Notes under the pieces: model-generated | Databases searched by the model: none | Told to the model about the DNA's origin: nothing | Seen by the model: the letters and a program-made list of their open reading frames with translations, nothing else | Part shown: piece by piece, positions 1 through 7,375 of the stretch | How the letters are laid out: each line of letters starts with the position of its first letter | Position numbering within the stretch: the stretch's first letter is position 1 | Position numbers and translations under genes: made by a program | NCBI GenBank assembly: GCA_036396755.1 | Contig: DASWKG010000014.1 | Span: forward strand, 1 to 20,162 | Reading direction: 5' to 3' | DNA: 20,162 nucleotides | DNA from: DASWKG01 sp036396755 | Lineage (GTDB): Bacteria; Actinomycetota; UBA4738; CALAEC01

Positions 1-494
1 TCCCAGGGGATATCCGCTCGCCCGCTCACGGGCGTGATGATCGCCTGGGCCTGCTCCGCGACCGCCTCCGGCAACAGGTCCTGTGAGATCACGACCTCGC
101 GTGCGTGCTCGGTCGGCGGGGGCCCGTCGGATCCGTACACCGGGCCGGTGCTCTCCGGAAGGACGGGCTGGTAGTCGAGAACGGCCGTCGCGGGCGCCGG
201 GACCTCCTGCGGATAGTCCCGGACCTCGTAGGTGCCGGTCACGGGCTCCTTGGGGAGCTTGCAGTCGTGTCCCACGCCCTCCACGGTCACCGTGACGCTC
301 GGTTCGGCCTCGACCACCCAGTAGAAGAGGGGGTCGTAGGGCACACCCGTCACCGGCTCCCGCCACCTTCCCCAGCGGAGCCCCAGGTGCCCGTCGGCAC
401 AGGCCTCGGCCCCCGACACGGACGCCGGTGACCTCACGGCCCCGAGCAGCGTCAGGACCACGATGGAGCTTCGGATGGTCCTGCTCACGGCCAT
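1..494 (-). CDS. Secreted protein of unknown function, 5' part only
   Basis: The reverse strand is open from an ATG at 494 to the window edge (164 codons, no stop), so the gene is truncated by the window and not necessarily broken. The N-terminus (MAVSRTIRSSIVVLTLLGAV) has two arginines followed by a hydrophobic stretch, like a Sec signal peptide, with likely cleavage near SVSGAEA at about residue 29. The exported part seen so far has two cysteines (EACADG and HDCKLP), a WVVEAEPSVTVTVEG beta-strand-like stretch and a proline-rich segment. I do not recognise a family. A TACGAT hexamer lies exactly six bases upstream of the ATG, so the message may be leaderless; this supports the start chosen, although a GGTGAGG stretch further upstream could be a distant ribosome site. 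The gene is divergent from glnA1, and the GlnR-like array lies between them. Confidence 0.6.
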   Translation of the reverse strand, partial: MAVSRTIRSSIVVLTLLGAVRSPASVSGAEACADGHLGLRWGRWREPVTGVPYDPLFYWVVEAEPSVTVTVEGVGHDCKLPKEPVTGTYEVRDYPQEVPAPATAVLDYQPVLPESTGPVYGSDGPPPTEHAREVVISQDLLPEAVAEQAQAIITPVSGRADIPW

Positions 495-500
495 GACCCA

Positions 501-506
501 ATCGTA
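501..506 (-). promoter_or_regulatory. -10 box of the left-edge secreted protein gene
   Basis: TACGAT on the reverse strand matches the actinobacterial TAnnnT -10 pattern and is followed by six bases and then the ATG at 494, which places the predicted transcript start on the A of the start codon. A CTGCCA at 530-525 (four of six matches to TTGACA, 18-base spacer) could serve as a weak -35. Confidence 0.4.
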
Positions 507-537
507 GACACCTCACCCGGAGATTGGCAGGGCCCCC

Positions 538-575
538 GTAACAGAGAGTTAACCCGCTCGAAACGATGCCCTTAC
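538..575 (+). promoter_or_regulatory. GlnR-type operator array upstream of glnA1
   Basis: Four 5-base half-sites are spaced with exact 11-bp periodicity: GTAAC (538-542), TTAAC (549-553), GAAAC (560-564) and CTTAC (571-575), each separated by six bases. This fits the published actinobacterial GlnR pattern of GTnAC-n6-GnAAC tandem half-sites, with the last site the poorest match. The array ends ten bases before the glnA1 -10 box and would cover the -35 region. It also lies about 30 bp upstream of the -10 of the divergent left gene, so it could affect both. The array is seen directly; that GlnR binds it is inferred. Confidence 0.65.
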
Positions 576-585
576 GCCCAGCCGG

Positions 586-591
586 TAGGCT
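586..591 (+). promoter_or_regulatory. glnA1 -10 box
   Basis: TAGGCT fits TAnnnT and gives a predicted start near 598 and a leader of about 40 bases. The same hexamer occurs upstream of glnA2 and of the M28 peptidase operon. No good -35 is visible, which suits an activator-dependent promoter. Confidence 0.4.
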
Positions 592-637
592 CTTGCCCGT
601 TCGGGTGAGCGGAACTCGAGGAGAAGGAGGGCGTGGC

Positions 638-2056
638 GTGAGCACACCGAAGGACGTGCTGTCCCTGGCGAAGGACGCCGGCGCGCAGGTCGTCGATTTG
701 CGGTTCTGCGACCTGCCGGGGCTGATGCAGCACTTCTCCGTACCGATCTCGGAGCTGACCGAGGAGAGCTTCGAGGACGGGTTCGGCTTCGACGGGTCCT
801 CCATCCGGGGCTTCCAGGAGATCCAGGAATCCGACATGCTGCTCCTGCCCGACGCCGACTCCGCCTGGATCGACCCCTTCCGCCCGCACTCCACGATCGT
901 CATCAACTGCTTCGTGAAGGACCCGGTCACCGGCGAGATGTACACGCGCGACCCGCGCGGGATCGCACGGAAGGCCGAGCTGTACCTCAAGCAGACCGGC
1001 ATCGCCGAGACCTCGTTCTGGGGCCCCGAGTGCGAGTTCTACATCTTCGACTCGATCCGCATGGACCAGAACCAATATGAGGGCTACTACCACATCGACG
1101 CGATCGAGGGCGTCTGGAACTCGGGGAAGGACGAGCCCGGCGGCAACAAGGGCTACAAGCCCCGGTACAAGGAGGGCTACTTCCCGGTCCCGCCGATGGA
1201 CCACTACCAGGACCTGCGCTCGGAGATGATGCTCAACCTGCAGAAGGTTGGCCTCAACGTCGAGGTGCACCACCACGAGGTGGGAACCGCGGGGCAGGCC
1301 GAGATCGACATCCGCTACGACACGCTGCTGCGCCAGGCCGACGGCGTCATGAAGTACAAGTACGTGGTCAAGAACACGGCGCTCGCGGCCGGCAAGACGG
1401 TGACGTTCATGCCCAAGCCGATCTTCATGGACAACGGCTCGGGCATGCACACCCACCAGAGCCTGTGGTCGGGCGGCGAGAACCTCTTCTGGGACGAGAT
1501 GGGCTATTCGCAGCTCTCCGACATGGCCCGTTGGTACATCGGCGGGCTCCTCGAGCACGCGCCTTCCCTGCTGGCGTTCGCCGCCCCCACGACGAACTCC
1601 TACCGGCGGCTCGTGCCGGGCTACGAGGCGCCGATCAACCTCGTCTACTCCGCCAGGAACCGCTCGGCGTGTGTCCGGATCCCGGTCTACTACAAGACCC
1701 CGGCGGCGAAGCGCCTCGAGTTCCGCTCCCCCGACCCGTCCTGCAACCCCTACCTGTCGTTCGCCGCGATGCTCCAGGCGGGCCTCGACGGGATCAAGAA
1801 CAAGACGGAGCCGCCGGAGCCGATCGACAAGGACCTGTACGACCTCCCGCCCGAGGAGGCGGCGCAGGTGAAGCAGGTCCCCGGCTCCCTTGAGGAAGTG
1901 ATCGACGCCCTCGAGCGCGACCACACCTTCCTCTTGGAGGGCGGCGTGTTCACCCAGGACGTGATCGACACCTGGATCGACTACAAGCGGGACGAGATCG
2001 ACGAGCTCCGGCTCCGCCCGCACCCCTGGGAGTTCTACAAGCTTTACGACTGCTAG
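638..2056 (+). CDS. glnA: Glutamine synthetase type I-beta (GlnA1)
   Basis: It makes glutamine from glutamate, ammonia and ATP in the cytoplasm as a dodecamer. The GTG at 638 is chosen because GGAGG (626-630) sits seven bases upstream; an in-frame ATG at 566 falls inside the GlnR-like array and would add 24 non-conserved residues. The 472-residue product has the usual length of the family. Landmarks in order: beta-grasp N-domain with GFDGSSIRGF, metal-binding GPECEF, HHEVGTAGQAEID, nucleotide/ammonia-site GSGMHTHQSL, NSYRRLVPGYEAP, NRSACVRIP and EFRSPDPSCNPY. Tyr401 in KDLYDLPPEE (codon 1838-1840) aligns with the adenylylation tyrosine (Tyr397 in E. coli), so the enzyme should be a target of the GlnE encoded downstream. 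It is monocistronic by context, with a GlnR-like array in front and a hairpin terminator behind. Confidence 0.97.
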   Translation: MSTPKDVLSLAKDAGAQVVDLRFCDLPGLMQHFSVPISELTEESFEDGFGFDGSSIRGFQEIQESDMLLLPDADSAWIDPFRPHSTIVINCFVKDPVTGEMYTRDPRGIARKAELYLKQTGIAETSFWGPECEFYIFDSIRMDQNQYEGYYHIDAIEGVWNSGKDEPGGNKGYKPRYKEGYFPVPPMDHYQDLRSEMMLNLQKVGLNVEVHHHEVGTAGQAEIDIRYDTLLRQADGVMKYKYVVKNTALAAGKTVTFMPKPIFMDNGSGMHTHQSLWSGGENLFWDEMGYSQLSDMARWYIGGLLEHAPSLLAFAAPTTNSYRRLVPGYEAPINLVYSARNRSACVRIPVYYKTPAAKRLEFRSPDPSCNPYLSFAAMLQAGLDGIKNKTEPPEPIDKDLYDLPPEEAAQVKQVPGSLEEVIDALERDHTFLLEGGVFTQDVIDTWIDYKRDEIDELRLRPHPWEFYKLYDC

Positions 2057-2076
2057 GCACGCACCAAGCCTCATGG

Positions 2077-2105
2077 AGAGGGCCGACGCAAAGCGCCGGC
2101 CCTCT
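2077..2105 (+). terminator. Hairpin terminator after glnA1
   Basis: A 13-bp stem (AGAGGGCCGACGC / GCGCCGGCCCTCT, one A-C mismatch) closes an AAA loop 20 bases after the glnA1 stop. There is only a short T-poor tail, which is common in high-GC actinobacteria. It separates glnA1 from the peptidase operon. Confidence 0.7.
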
Positions 2106-2158
2106 TCGATCTCCGGGCTGAGCGTGCTGTCCGGGGAGACGGGTTCGGGGGGACGCGC

Positions 2159-2187
2159 TAGGCTAACGGCTAGCCCCCGACAAGGAG
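2159..2187 (+). promoter_or_regulatory. Promoter and ribosome site of the secreted-protein operon
   Basis: TAGGCT (2159-2164) is a plausible -10 box; AAGGAG (2182-2187) is a clear Shine-Dalgarno seven bases before the ATG at 2195. A small dyad GGCTA-n5-TAGCC (2161-2175) overlaps the end of the -10 and the predicted transcript start, and could be an operator or chance. No -35 is recognisable. Confidence 0.4.
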
Positions 2188-2194
2188 AAACCAC

Positions 2195-5146
2195 ATGCGG
2201 CGCCCCACCCGGTTCCTGGCCCTGCTCACGACGCTCCCCCTGCTTTCGCTCGCCGGCACGGTTTCCCCATCGGGAGCGACGGTCACGTCCGGCGCCCCCG
2301 CTCCCCAGCCGGCGCCCGACATCACCAAGATGGACTACACCCCCGTCGGCTTCTACAAGCCCGGTGATCTGATCCCCATGCCCGCCGCGCCGCCCACCGA
2401 CCCCAATCCGTCCGGGAAATGGGTCGCCTACGACACCAACGTCTTCGAGTCGCTCAACTTCCCCCAGCGCCAGCCTGGCGACACCACCACCAACGACCCG
2501 CCGGGCTCGGGCGACCCCCGCTACGGCTTCTGCCCGCCCCCCGAGCACCCGCCCTTCGGCAAGTGCCTGAACCACCAGCTCGAGTACCTCGACTACTTCG
2601 AGGAGCAGATGACGGAGATCCTCGGGGACTTCGGCGTGGTCATGAAGCGATACCCGTTCATCTCGGCCGGGAGCGGCCTCCCCGCCGGCGCCCCGCTGTC
2701 GGCCCCGGGCGGGACCGCCATCAACATCGCGGCCGTGGTCCCCGGCGCCGACGACCCCGACGAGACCGTGCTGGTCTCGGGGCACTACGACTTCACCGAC
2801 TCGGGGCCCGCCGCGGCTTGGGACTCGGCGGAGGGCCACACCGAGGTGATGCGGATCGCCAAGATACTGGCGGACTACTGGCGCGCGACCGGAACGCGTC
2901 CGTCGGCCACCGTGAAGTTCATCCCGTGGGACTCCGAGGAGTCGGGCACGTTCGGGTCGATCGACTACGTGCAGAACAACATCCCGCCGGGCCAGGAGGA
3001 GAAGATCCGCGGGTACTTCAACATGGACCCCTGTGCGGGCGCGTACCCGGCGTACAAGTACGGGAATCCCGCCGACCGGACTCCCGAGGTCCTCCAGCTC
3101 ACCGATCCCGAGACCTACACCGACCCCAACACCAAGGCCCGGGTGGAGGCGTTCAACGCGCGGGCCGAGACGATCGTGGACGAGGTGTTCGAGCACCTCG
3201 ACGACACGCTCCAGACCTCGGCCGGCGAGGAGCCCATCTTCGTCGCGGACTCCGAGGCCAGCACGCTGGGCGTCCCCTCCCAGCGCGGCGAGATCGTGAC
3301 CGCCCTGGGCGGACTGGCGGCGTTCTCCAGCGACTACGCCAACTTCGCGGGCATCGGGGTTCCGATCTTCAACCTCTTCCCGGACTACTTCGGCCCGCAC
3401 GCCGACGGCACCCCCGGGCAGAACGACGGCATCGCCATCCTCCACACCCCGAATGACAACCTGACCTCGCTGAACCGGCTGACCAGCGCCGAGCCGACCG
3501 GGCTCATGGCCTCCGAGGGGTGGATGAAGGGGATGGAGATGTGCGCGCACATGGAGGGCTGGTACATGCTCCAGCCCGAGATGGGCGGTGCCCAGACGGC
3601 CAACGACCAGGTCGTCGCCTACTTCGAGGCGCTGCCGAACGAGGCGCTCCAGAACGAGCAGGTGACCTTCGACGCCGGCGGCAGCTATCGGTACTCCGAC
3701 GAGGCGACCAACACGATCGCCGACGACGCCACGCTGACCTACGAATGGGACTTCGGCGACGGCACCACCGGGACCGGCAAGACCGTGCAGCACGGCTACC
3801 CCGAGATCGGGCGCTACAACGCCGAGCTCACGGTGACCGGCGGCGGGTCGAGCGCCACCATGACCGTGCCGATCACGGTGATCGGCTCGGACTTCGCCCC
3901 GCCGGTCCTGGACGCGATCCCCGCGGACCCGGCCAAGGACGGGACCTTCGACCTCGGGTGGACGTTCGAGACCGACCGGGAGGGCTTCGACCACTTCTCC
4001 GTGGAGGAGTCCAAGGACTTCACCACCCTTCTCGCCGACGACGCCGAGGCTGCGATCGAGGACAAGTGGACCGTGGGCGATCCCACCGCTGCCGGCCTCG
4101 AGCCTTGGCAGAAGAGCGACAGCGCCACCGAGAAGTGGATGGGCAACAAGTTCCACTCGGGCGCGGCGAGCTACTGGACCGGGGTGACCCCCCCGAACTC
4201 CAACCCGCCCCCGCTGAGCGCCGACTCGGTCCTCACGCTGACCGAGCCGCTCGGCGTCCCCGACACCACCACGGCCGAGCTCCAGTACTGGTCGCTCTTC
4301 AAGAGCGAGAGCGACGACCGGGGCCGCGTCGAAGTCGCCATCGAGGACGGGAACGCGGCGACCCCGCTCGAGTTCGAGACCCTCGAGACGCTCGGCGGGC
4401 CCAACGACACGTTCTCCCCGGGCGACGACTACGAGCTCACGTTCCGCCGGGTGGATCTGGCCCGGTTCGCGGGAAGGGACATCATCCTTCGGTTCGTGTA
4501 CAACCTGGGCCCGACCAACCCGGCTCTCTCGCAGCCGGCCGGCTGGTACATCGACGACGTCCGCGCCAGCGCGGGGAACTTCGAGCAGGTTGGGACGCCG
4601 GAACAGACTTCCTTCTCGGTGACCGGCAGGTCGAATGGAACCTATGCGTATCGGGTGCTCGGCGTCTTCAACGACGGCATCCCCACGGCCCCGAGCAACG
4701 TCGAGCCGGTCGAGGTGACCGAGGGCGGCGCGGGTGGCGCCTGTCCGTCGGGGCAGGGCACGCAGGTGATCGGGACCGACGGCGCCGACATCCTCGTCGG
4801 TGAAGCGGGTGCCGACACCCTGTGCGGCCTGGACGGGAACGACGTCCTGCGCGGCAAGGGCGGCCGCGACCTGCTGCTCGGTGGCGATGGCAACGATCGG
4901 CTCCGGGGCGGCGCGGGCAACGACGTCGCTCGCGGCTCGAACGGAAAGGACATCGTCTCCGGGGGCAAGGGGAACGACCGCCTCCACGGTGGGAAGGGCA
5001 ACGACCGCCTCCGCGGAGGCGCGGGCAAGGACCGTCTGAACGGCGCCGGCGGGGACGACGACGTGAACGGCGGGTCCGGGTCCGACTTCTGCAAGGGAGG
5101 ACCGGGGCGCGACGAGACGAAGGGGTGTGAGAGCGGTTCCGCCTGA
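2195..5146 (+). CDS. Secreted M28-family zinc metallopeptidase with PKD and RTX domains
   Basis: A 983-residue exported protein. Residues 1-30 form a signal peptide (RRPTRFLALLTTLPLLSLAG). Residues about 130-460 are an M28 (aminopeptidase Y/S type) catalytic domain with the full two-zinc set: His197 (SGHYDF), bridging Asp210 (WDSAEG), catalytic Glu248 with ligand Glu249 (DSEESG), Asp278 (FNMDPC) and His417 (LHTPND). The FSSDYANFAGIGVP stretch corresponds to the family's SDHxPFxxxGIP segment. A PKD domain follows (about 470-565, WDFGDG core), then a beta-rich region ending in WYIDDV (about 590-790), typical of secreted proteases, then a linker. The C-terminus (about 858-983) is a glycine/aspartate-rich RTX nonapeptide array with a two-cysteine cap. 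It probably removes N-terminal residues from peptides outside the cell; the substrate is unknown. It is the first gene of an operon, and its stop overlaps the next gene by 20 bp. Confidence 0.9.
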   Translation: MRRPTRFLALLTTLPLLSLAGTVSPSGATVTSGAPAPQPAPDITKMDYTPVGFYKPGDLIPMPAAPPTDPNPSGKWVAYDTNVFESLNFPQRQPGDTTTNDPPGSGDPRYGFCPPPEHPPFGKCLNHQLEYLDYFEEQMTEILGDFGVVMKRYPFISAGSGLPAGAPLSAPGGTAINIAAVVPGADDPDETVLVSGHYDFTDSGPAAAWDSAEGHTEVMRIAKILADYWRATGTRPSATVKFIPWDSEESGTFGSIDYVQNNIPPGQEEKIRGYFNMDPCAGAYPAYKYGNPADRTPEVLQLTDPETYTDPNTKARVEAFNARAETIVDEVFEHLDDTLQTSAGEEPIFVADSEASTLGVPSQRGEIVTALGGLAAFSSDYANFAGIGVPIFNLFPDYFGPHADGTPGQNDGIAILHTPNDNLTSLNRLTSAEPTGLMASEGWMKGMEMCAHMEGWYMLQPEMGGAQTANDQVVAYFEALPNEALQNEQVTFDAGGSYRYSDEATNTIADDATLTYEWDFGDGTTGTGKTVQHGYPEIGRYNAELTVTGGGSSATMTVPITVIGSDFAPPVLDAIPADPAKDGTFDLGWTFETDREGFDHFSVEESKDFTTLLADDAEAAIEDKWTVGDPTAAGLEPWQKSDSATEKWMGNKFHSGAASYWTGVTPPNSNPPPLSADSVLTLTEPLGVPDTTTAELQYWSLFKSESDDRGRVEVAIEDGNAATPLEFETLETLGGPNDTFSPGDDYELTFRRVDLARFAGRDIILRFVYNLGPTNPALSQPAGWYIDDVRASAGNFEQVGTPEQTSFSVTGRSNGTYAYRVLGVFNDGIPTAPSNVEPVEVTEGGAGGACPSGQGTQVIGTDGADILVGEAGADTLCGLDGNDVLRGKGGRDLLLGGDGNDRLRGGAGNDVARGSNGKDIVSGGKGNDRLHGGKGNDRLRGGAGKDRLNGAGGDDDVNGGSGSDFCKGGPGRDETKGCESGSA
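4768..5146 (+). repeat. RTX module and cysteine cap of the M28 peptidase
   Basis: It encodes about 11 imperfect GGxGNDxLx nonapeptides that should form a Ca2+-binding beta-roll. The block opens with a cysteine (GACPSG), has a second in DTLCGL, and ends with C-KGGPGRDETKG-C. Repeats are clear at protein level but diverged in DNA. Confidence 0.85.
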
Positions 5147-7361
5147 AGATCGCAGCCTCGTTCGGCATACCCTGCCGCTCCTCGTGGTGGCCCTCACGCT
5201 GGCCTTCCTGCCGGGTGGCCCGGCCACGGCCAACCACACCGAGGACCGGAAGCGCGGGCTGGAGGAGGTCGGGTTCCACGACCTCGGGGGCACGGGGTTC
5301 AACAGCGCGATCTGGGGGTGGACGAGGGGCGACAACCTCTACGCCACCTCCGGCACCTGGGGAACGCTCGAGGTGTGCCCGTCCCAGGACGACAACCCCA
5401 CGGCCCCCACCAAGTCGGGCATCAAGATCGTGGACGCGACGAACCCGAAGAAGCCGGAGATGATCGCGCGCATCGCGAGCATCCCGGGCGCGCAGAACAA
5501 CGAGGTGCGCATCCTGCGCGTCGACGCCGGCGGCGGGGCCGGCGAGTTCGAGGGCAAGGACCTGCTCATCCACACGCTCGAGCCCTGCGGCGCCGAGGCG
5601 GCGGCCGCGCTCGTCCCGGGCTTCAACGACGTCCCGACCGAGCAGACCGGCTTCCAGCTCTACGACGTTACCGACCCGGCGGCCCCGGTCCAGCTCGGCA
5701 ACCACAACAACGGCGGGGTCGGAACCCACAACCTGCTCCCCTACAACCGGGCCGACCTGCAGAAGGCGTTCGTGGCGGCCGTGTTCAACGACTTCCCGAC
5801 GCCGATCGACGACCTCCGCGGCGAGATGCAGATCGTCGACATCACCGACCCGAACAACCCGGCGCTGGTCTCGACGTGGGAGCTGATCGACGCGCAGGCG
5901 CAGGGCGGGCCCACCTTCGACGAGCTGTGCCGGCCGCGCGGCGCCTTCCTCGCCTCGTGCTACCTGCACGACGTGTGGGTCTCGAGCGACGGCACGACCG
6001 CCTACCTCTCGTTCTGGGACGCGGGCCTCATCCTCATCGACATCTCCGACCCCGAGACGCCGACCTTCATCGGGCAGATCCAGTCGGGCGGTCCCGAGGC
6101 CGAGGGCAACACGCACGCGGCGATCCCCGTCTCCCGCGGCGGCAAGGACTACGTGGTCGTCGGCGACGAGGACTTCATCGGCGGCGTCGCGCAGGGCTCG
6201 AACGGGTACATGGTGCAGGTGAACGCTCCCGCCGCCCTGGCCGACGAGATCCCCGGCCTGCTGTGGGTGAACGAGGCCGGCCCCGATGCGACCGGCGTCA
6301 CGGGCGACCTCGTGTACGCGGGCACGGGGTGCACGGCGGCGAGCTACGCGCCGATCGCGACCGAGATCGCGGGCAACATCGCCCTCGTCGACGAGTTCCA
6401 GGGGACGAACCCGGTCGACCTCTGCCCCACCTACACCTACGCGCAGAAGGTGGAGCTGGCGACGCAGGCCGGCGCGGTCGCGCTCATCCAGATCACCGAC
6501 GCCACCAACCCCACCGCGGCCGGCTCGGCGATCGGGACCACGATCCCCGCGATCGAGATCGCGAACGCCGAGGGCGTGGCGCTCCGCGACGCCGCGGAGA
6601 CGGTCAACTCGACCGTGCGCCAGGGCCTGCCGGCCGACCTGCCGATCGACCCGTGGGGCTTCATGCGCGTCTTCGACGTGACGAGCGCCGACCCGGCCGA
6701 CTGGCGCCAGGTCGCGGAGTTCCGAGGCCCGCACACGACCGACACGGCAGCCGGGCCGCAGAACGTGTTCAGCGCCCACAACCCGCTGCCCGGCCCCGAC
6801 GGCCGCGTCTACTTCTCGTGGTACACGAGCGGCGTGCGGGTGTTCGACATCGGCGCGGGGGGCGACCCCGATGAGGTGGCGCACTTCGTGCCGCTCCCGA
6901 GCGATCACCCGGGCGACAACGACACCGACCCGAACGGCATCCAGGAGGACAACGTCGGCTTCTGGGGCTCCTTCCCCATCCGGCACCCGAACGGCGAACT
7001 GCTGGTCCTGAACTCGGACCTCAACCGCGGGCTCTACATCCTCGAAGCGGGCGGCGCGGTCCGCGGATGCCCCTCGCGCGGTGGGGCCTTGGTCGTGGGC
7101 AGCGAGGGGAAGGACCTCCTGATCGGCAGCGCGGGCGCCGACACGCTCTGCGGCCTGTCGGGCAACGACGTGCTGCGCGGCAAGGGCGGGAACGATCATC
7201 TGCGCGGCGGGCGCGGCAACGACAAGCTCTTCGGCGGCGGCGGCAACGACCGCCTGAACGCGGCAGGAGGGAAGGACGTACTCAACGGCGGCAAGGGAAG
7301 CGACCGGTGCCGGGGCGGCCCCGGAGTCGATCGTGAGCAGAACTGCGAGGGCAAGACATGA
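5127..7361 (+). CDS. Secreted LVIVD-repeat beta-propeller with PA domain and RTX tail
   Basis: A 744-residue exported protein. The N-terminus (RHTLPLLVVALTLAFLPGG, cleavage near ATANH) is a signal peptide. LVIVD-type repeats (xIVDxxDPxxP) appear at about residues 97 (GIKIVDATNP), 174 (FQLYDVTDP), 233 (MQIVDITDP), 300 (LILIDISDP), 512 (MRVFDVTS) and 569 (GVRVFDIG), the pattern of a surface beta-propeller. Residues about 385-492 are a protease-associated (PA) domain, recognisable by the GNIALVD strand and the GAVALIQITDA and IPAIEIANAEG stretches, inserted between propeller repeats. The last 90 residues are an RTX array with a cysteine cap. No catalytic motif is seen, so a binding role is likely. 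GTG at 5127 is the start that keeps the signal peptide; AAGGGG is only one base upstream, and overlap with the preceding stop suggests translational coupling. Confidence 0.82.
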   Translation: MRAVPPEDRSLVRHTLPLLVVALTLAFLPGGPATANHTEDRKRGLEEVGFHDLGGTGFNSAIWGWTRGDNLYATSGTWGTLEVCPSQDDNPTAPTKSGIKIVDATNPKKPEMIARIASIPGAQNNEVRILRVDAGGGAGEFEGKDLLIHTLEPCGAEAAAALVPGFNDVPTEQTGFQLYDVTDPAAPVQLGNHNNGGVGTHNLLPYNRADLQKAFVAAVFNDFPTPIDDLRGEMQIVDITDPNNPALVSTWELIDAQAQGGPTFDELCRPRGAFLASCYLHDVWVSSDGTTAYLSFWDAGLILIDISDPETPTFIGQIQSGGPEAEGNTHAAIPVSRGGKDYVVVGDEDFIGGVAQGSNGYMVQVNAPAALADEIPGLLWVNEAGPDATGVTGDLVYAGTGCTAASYAPIATEIAGNIALVDEFQGTNPVDLCPTYTYAQKVELATQAGAVALIQITDATNPTAAGSAIGTTIPAIEIANAEGVALRDAAETVNSTVRQGLPADLPIDPWGFMRVFDVTSADPADWRQVAEFRGPHTTDTAAGPQNVFSAHNPLPGPDGRVYFSWYTSGVRVFDIGAGGDPDEVAHFVPLPSDHPGDNDTDPNGIQEDNVGFWGSFPIRHPNGELLVLNSDLNRGLYILEAGGAVRGCPSRGGALVVGSEGKDLLIGSAGADTLCGLSGNDVLRGKGGNDHLRGGRGNDKLFGGGGNDRLNAAGGKDVLNGGKGSDRCRGGPGVDREQNCEGKT
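7090..7361 (+). repeat. RTX module and cysteine cap of the LVIVD/PA protein
   Basis: About seven GGxGNDxLx-type repeats, with DTLCGLSGNDVLRGKGG nearly identical to the peptidase tail at protein level, ending C-RGGPGVDREQN-C-EGKT. Confidence 0.85.
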
Positions 7362-7375
7362 GAGGAGCGATCCCC

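Noticed and set aside
566..637. ATG at 566 as the glnA1 start
   Set aside because: It lies inside the GlnR-like array and upstream of the predicted -10, and the extra residues are not GS-like; GTG at 638 has a good ribosome site.
572..5335. A 1587-codon open frame on the minus strand opposite glnA1 and the M28 peptidase
   Set aside because: It is antisense to two clear genes, has Arg/Val/Gly-rich low-complexity sequence without domains, and is explained by GC-rich third positions keeping the opposite frame free of stops.
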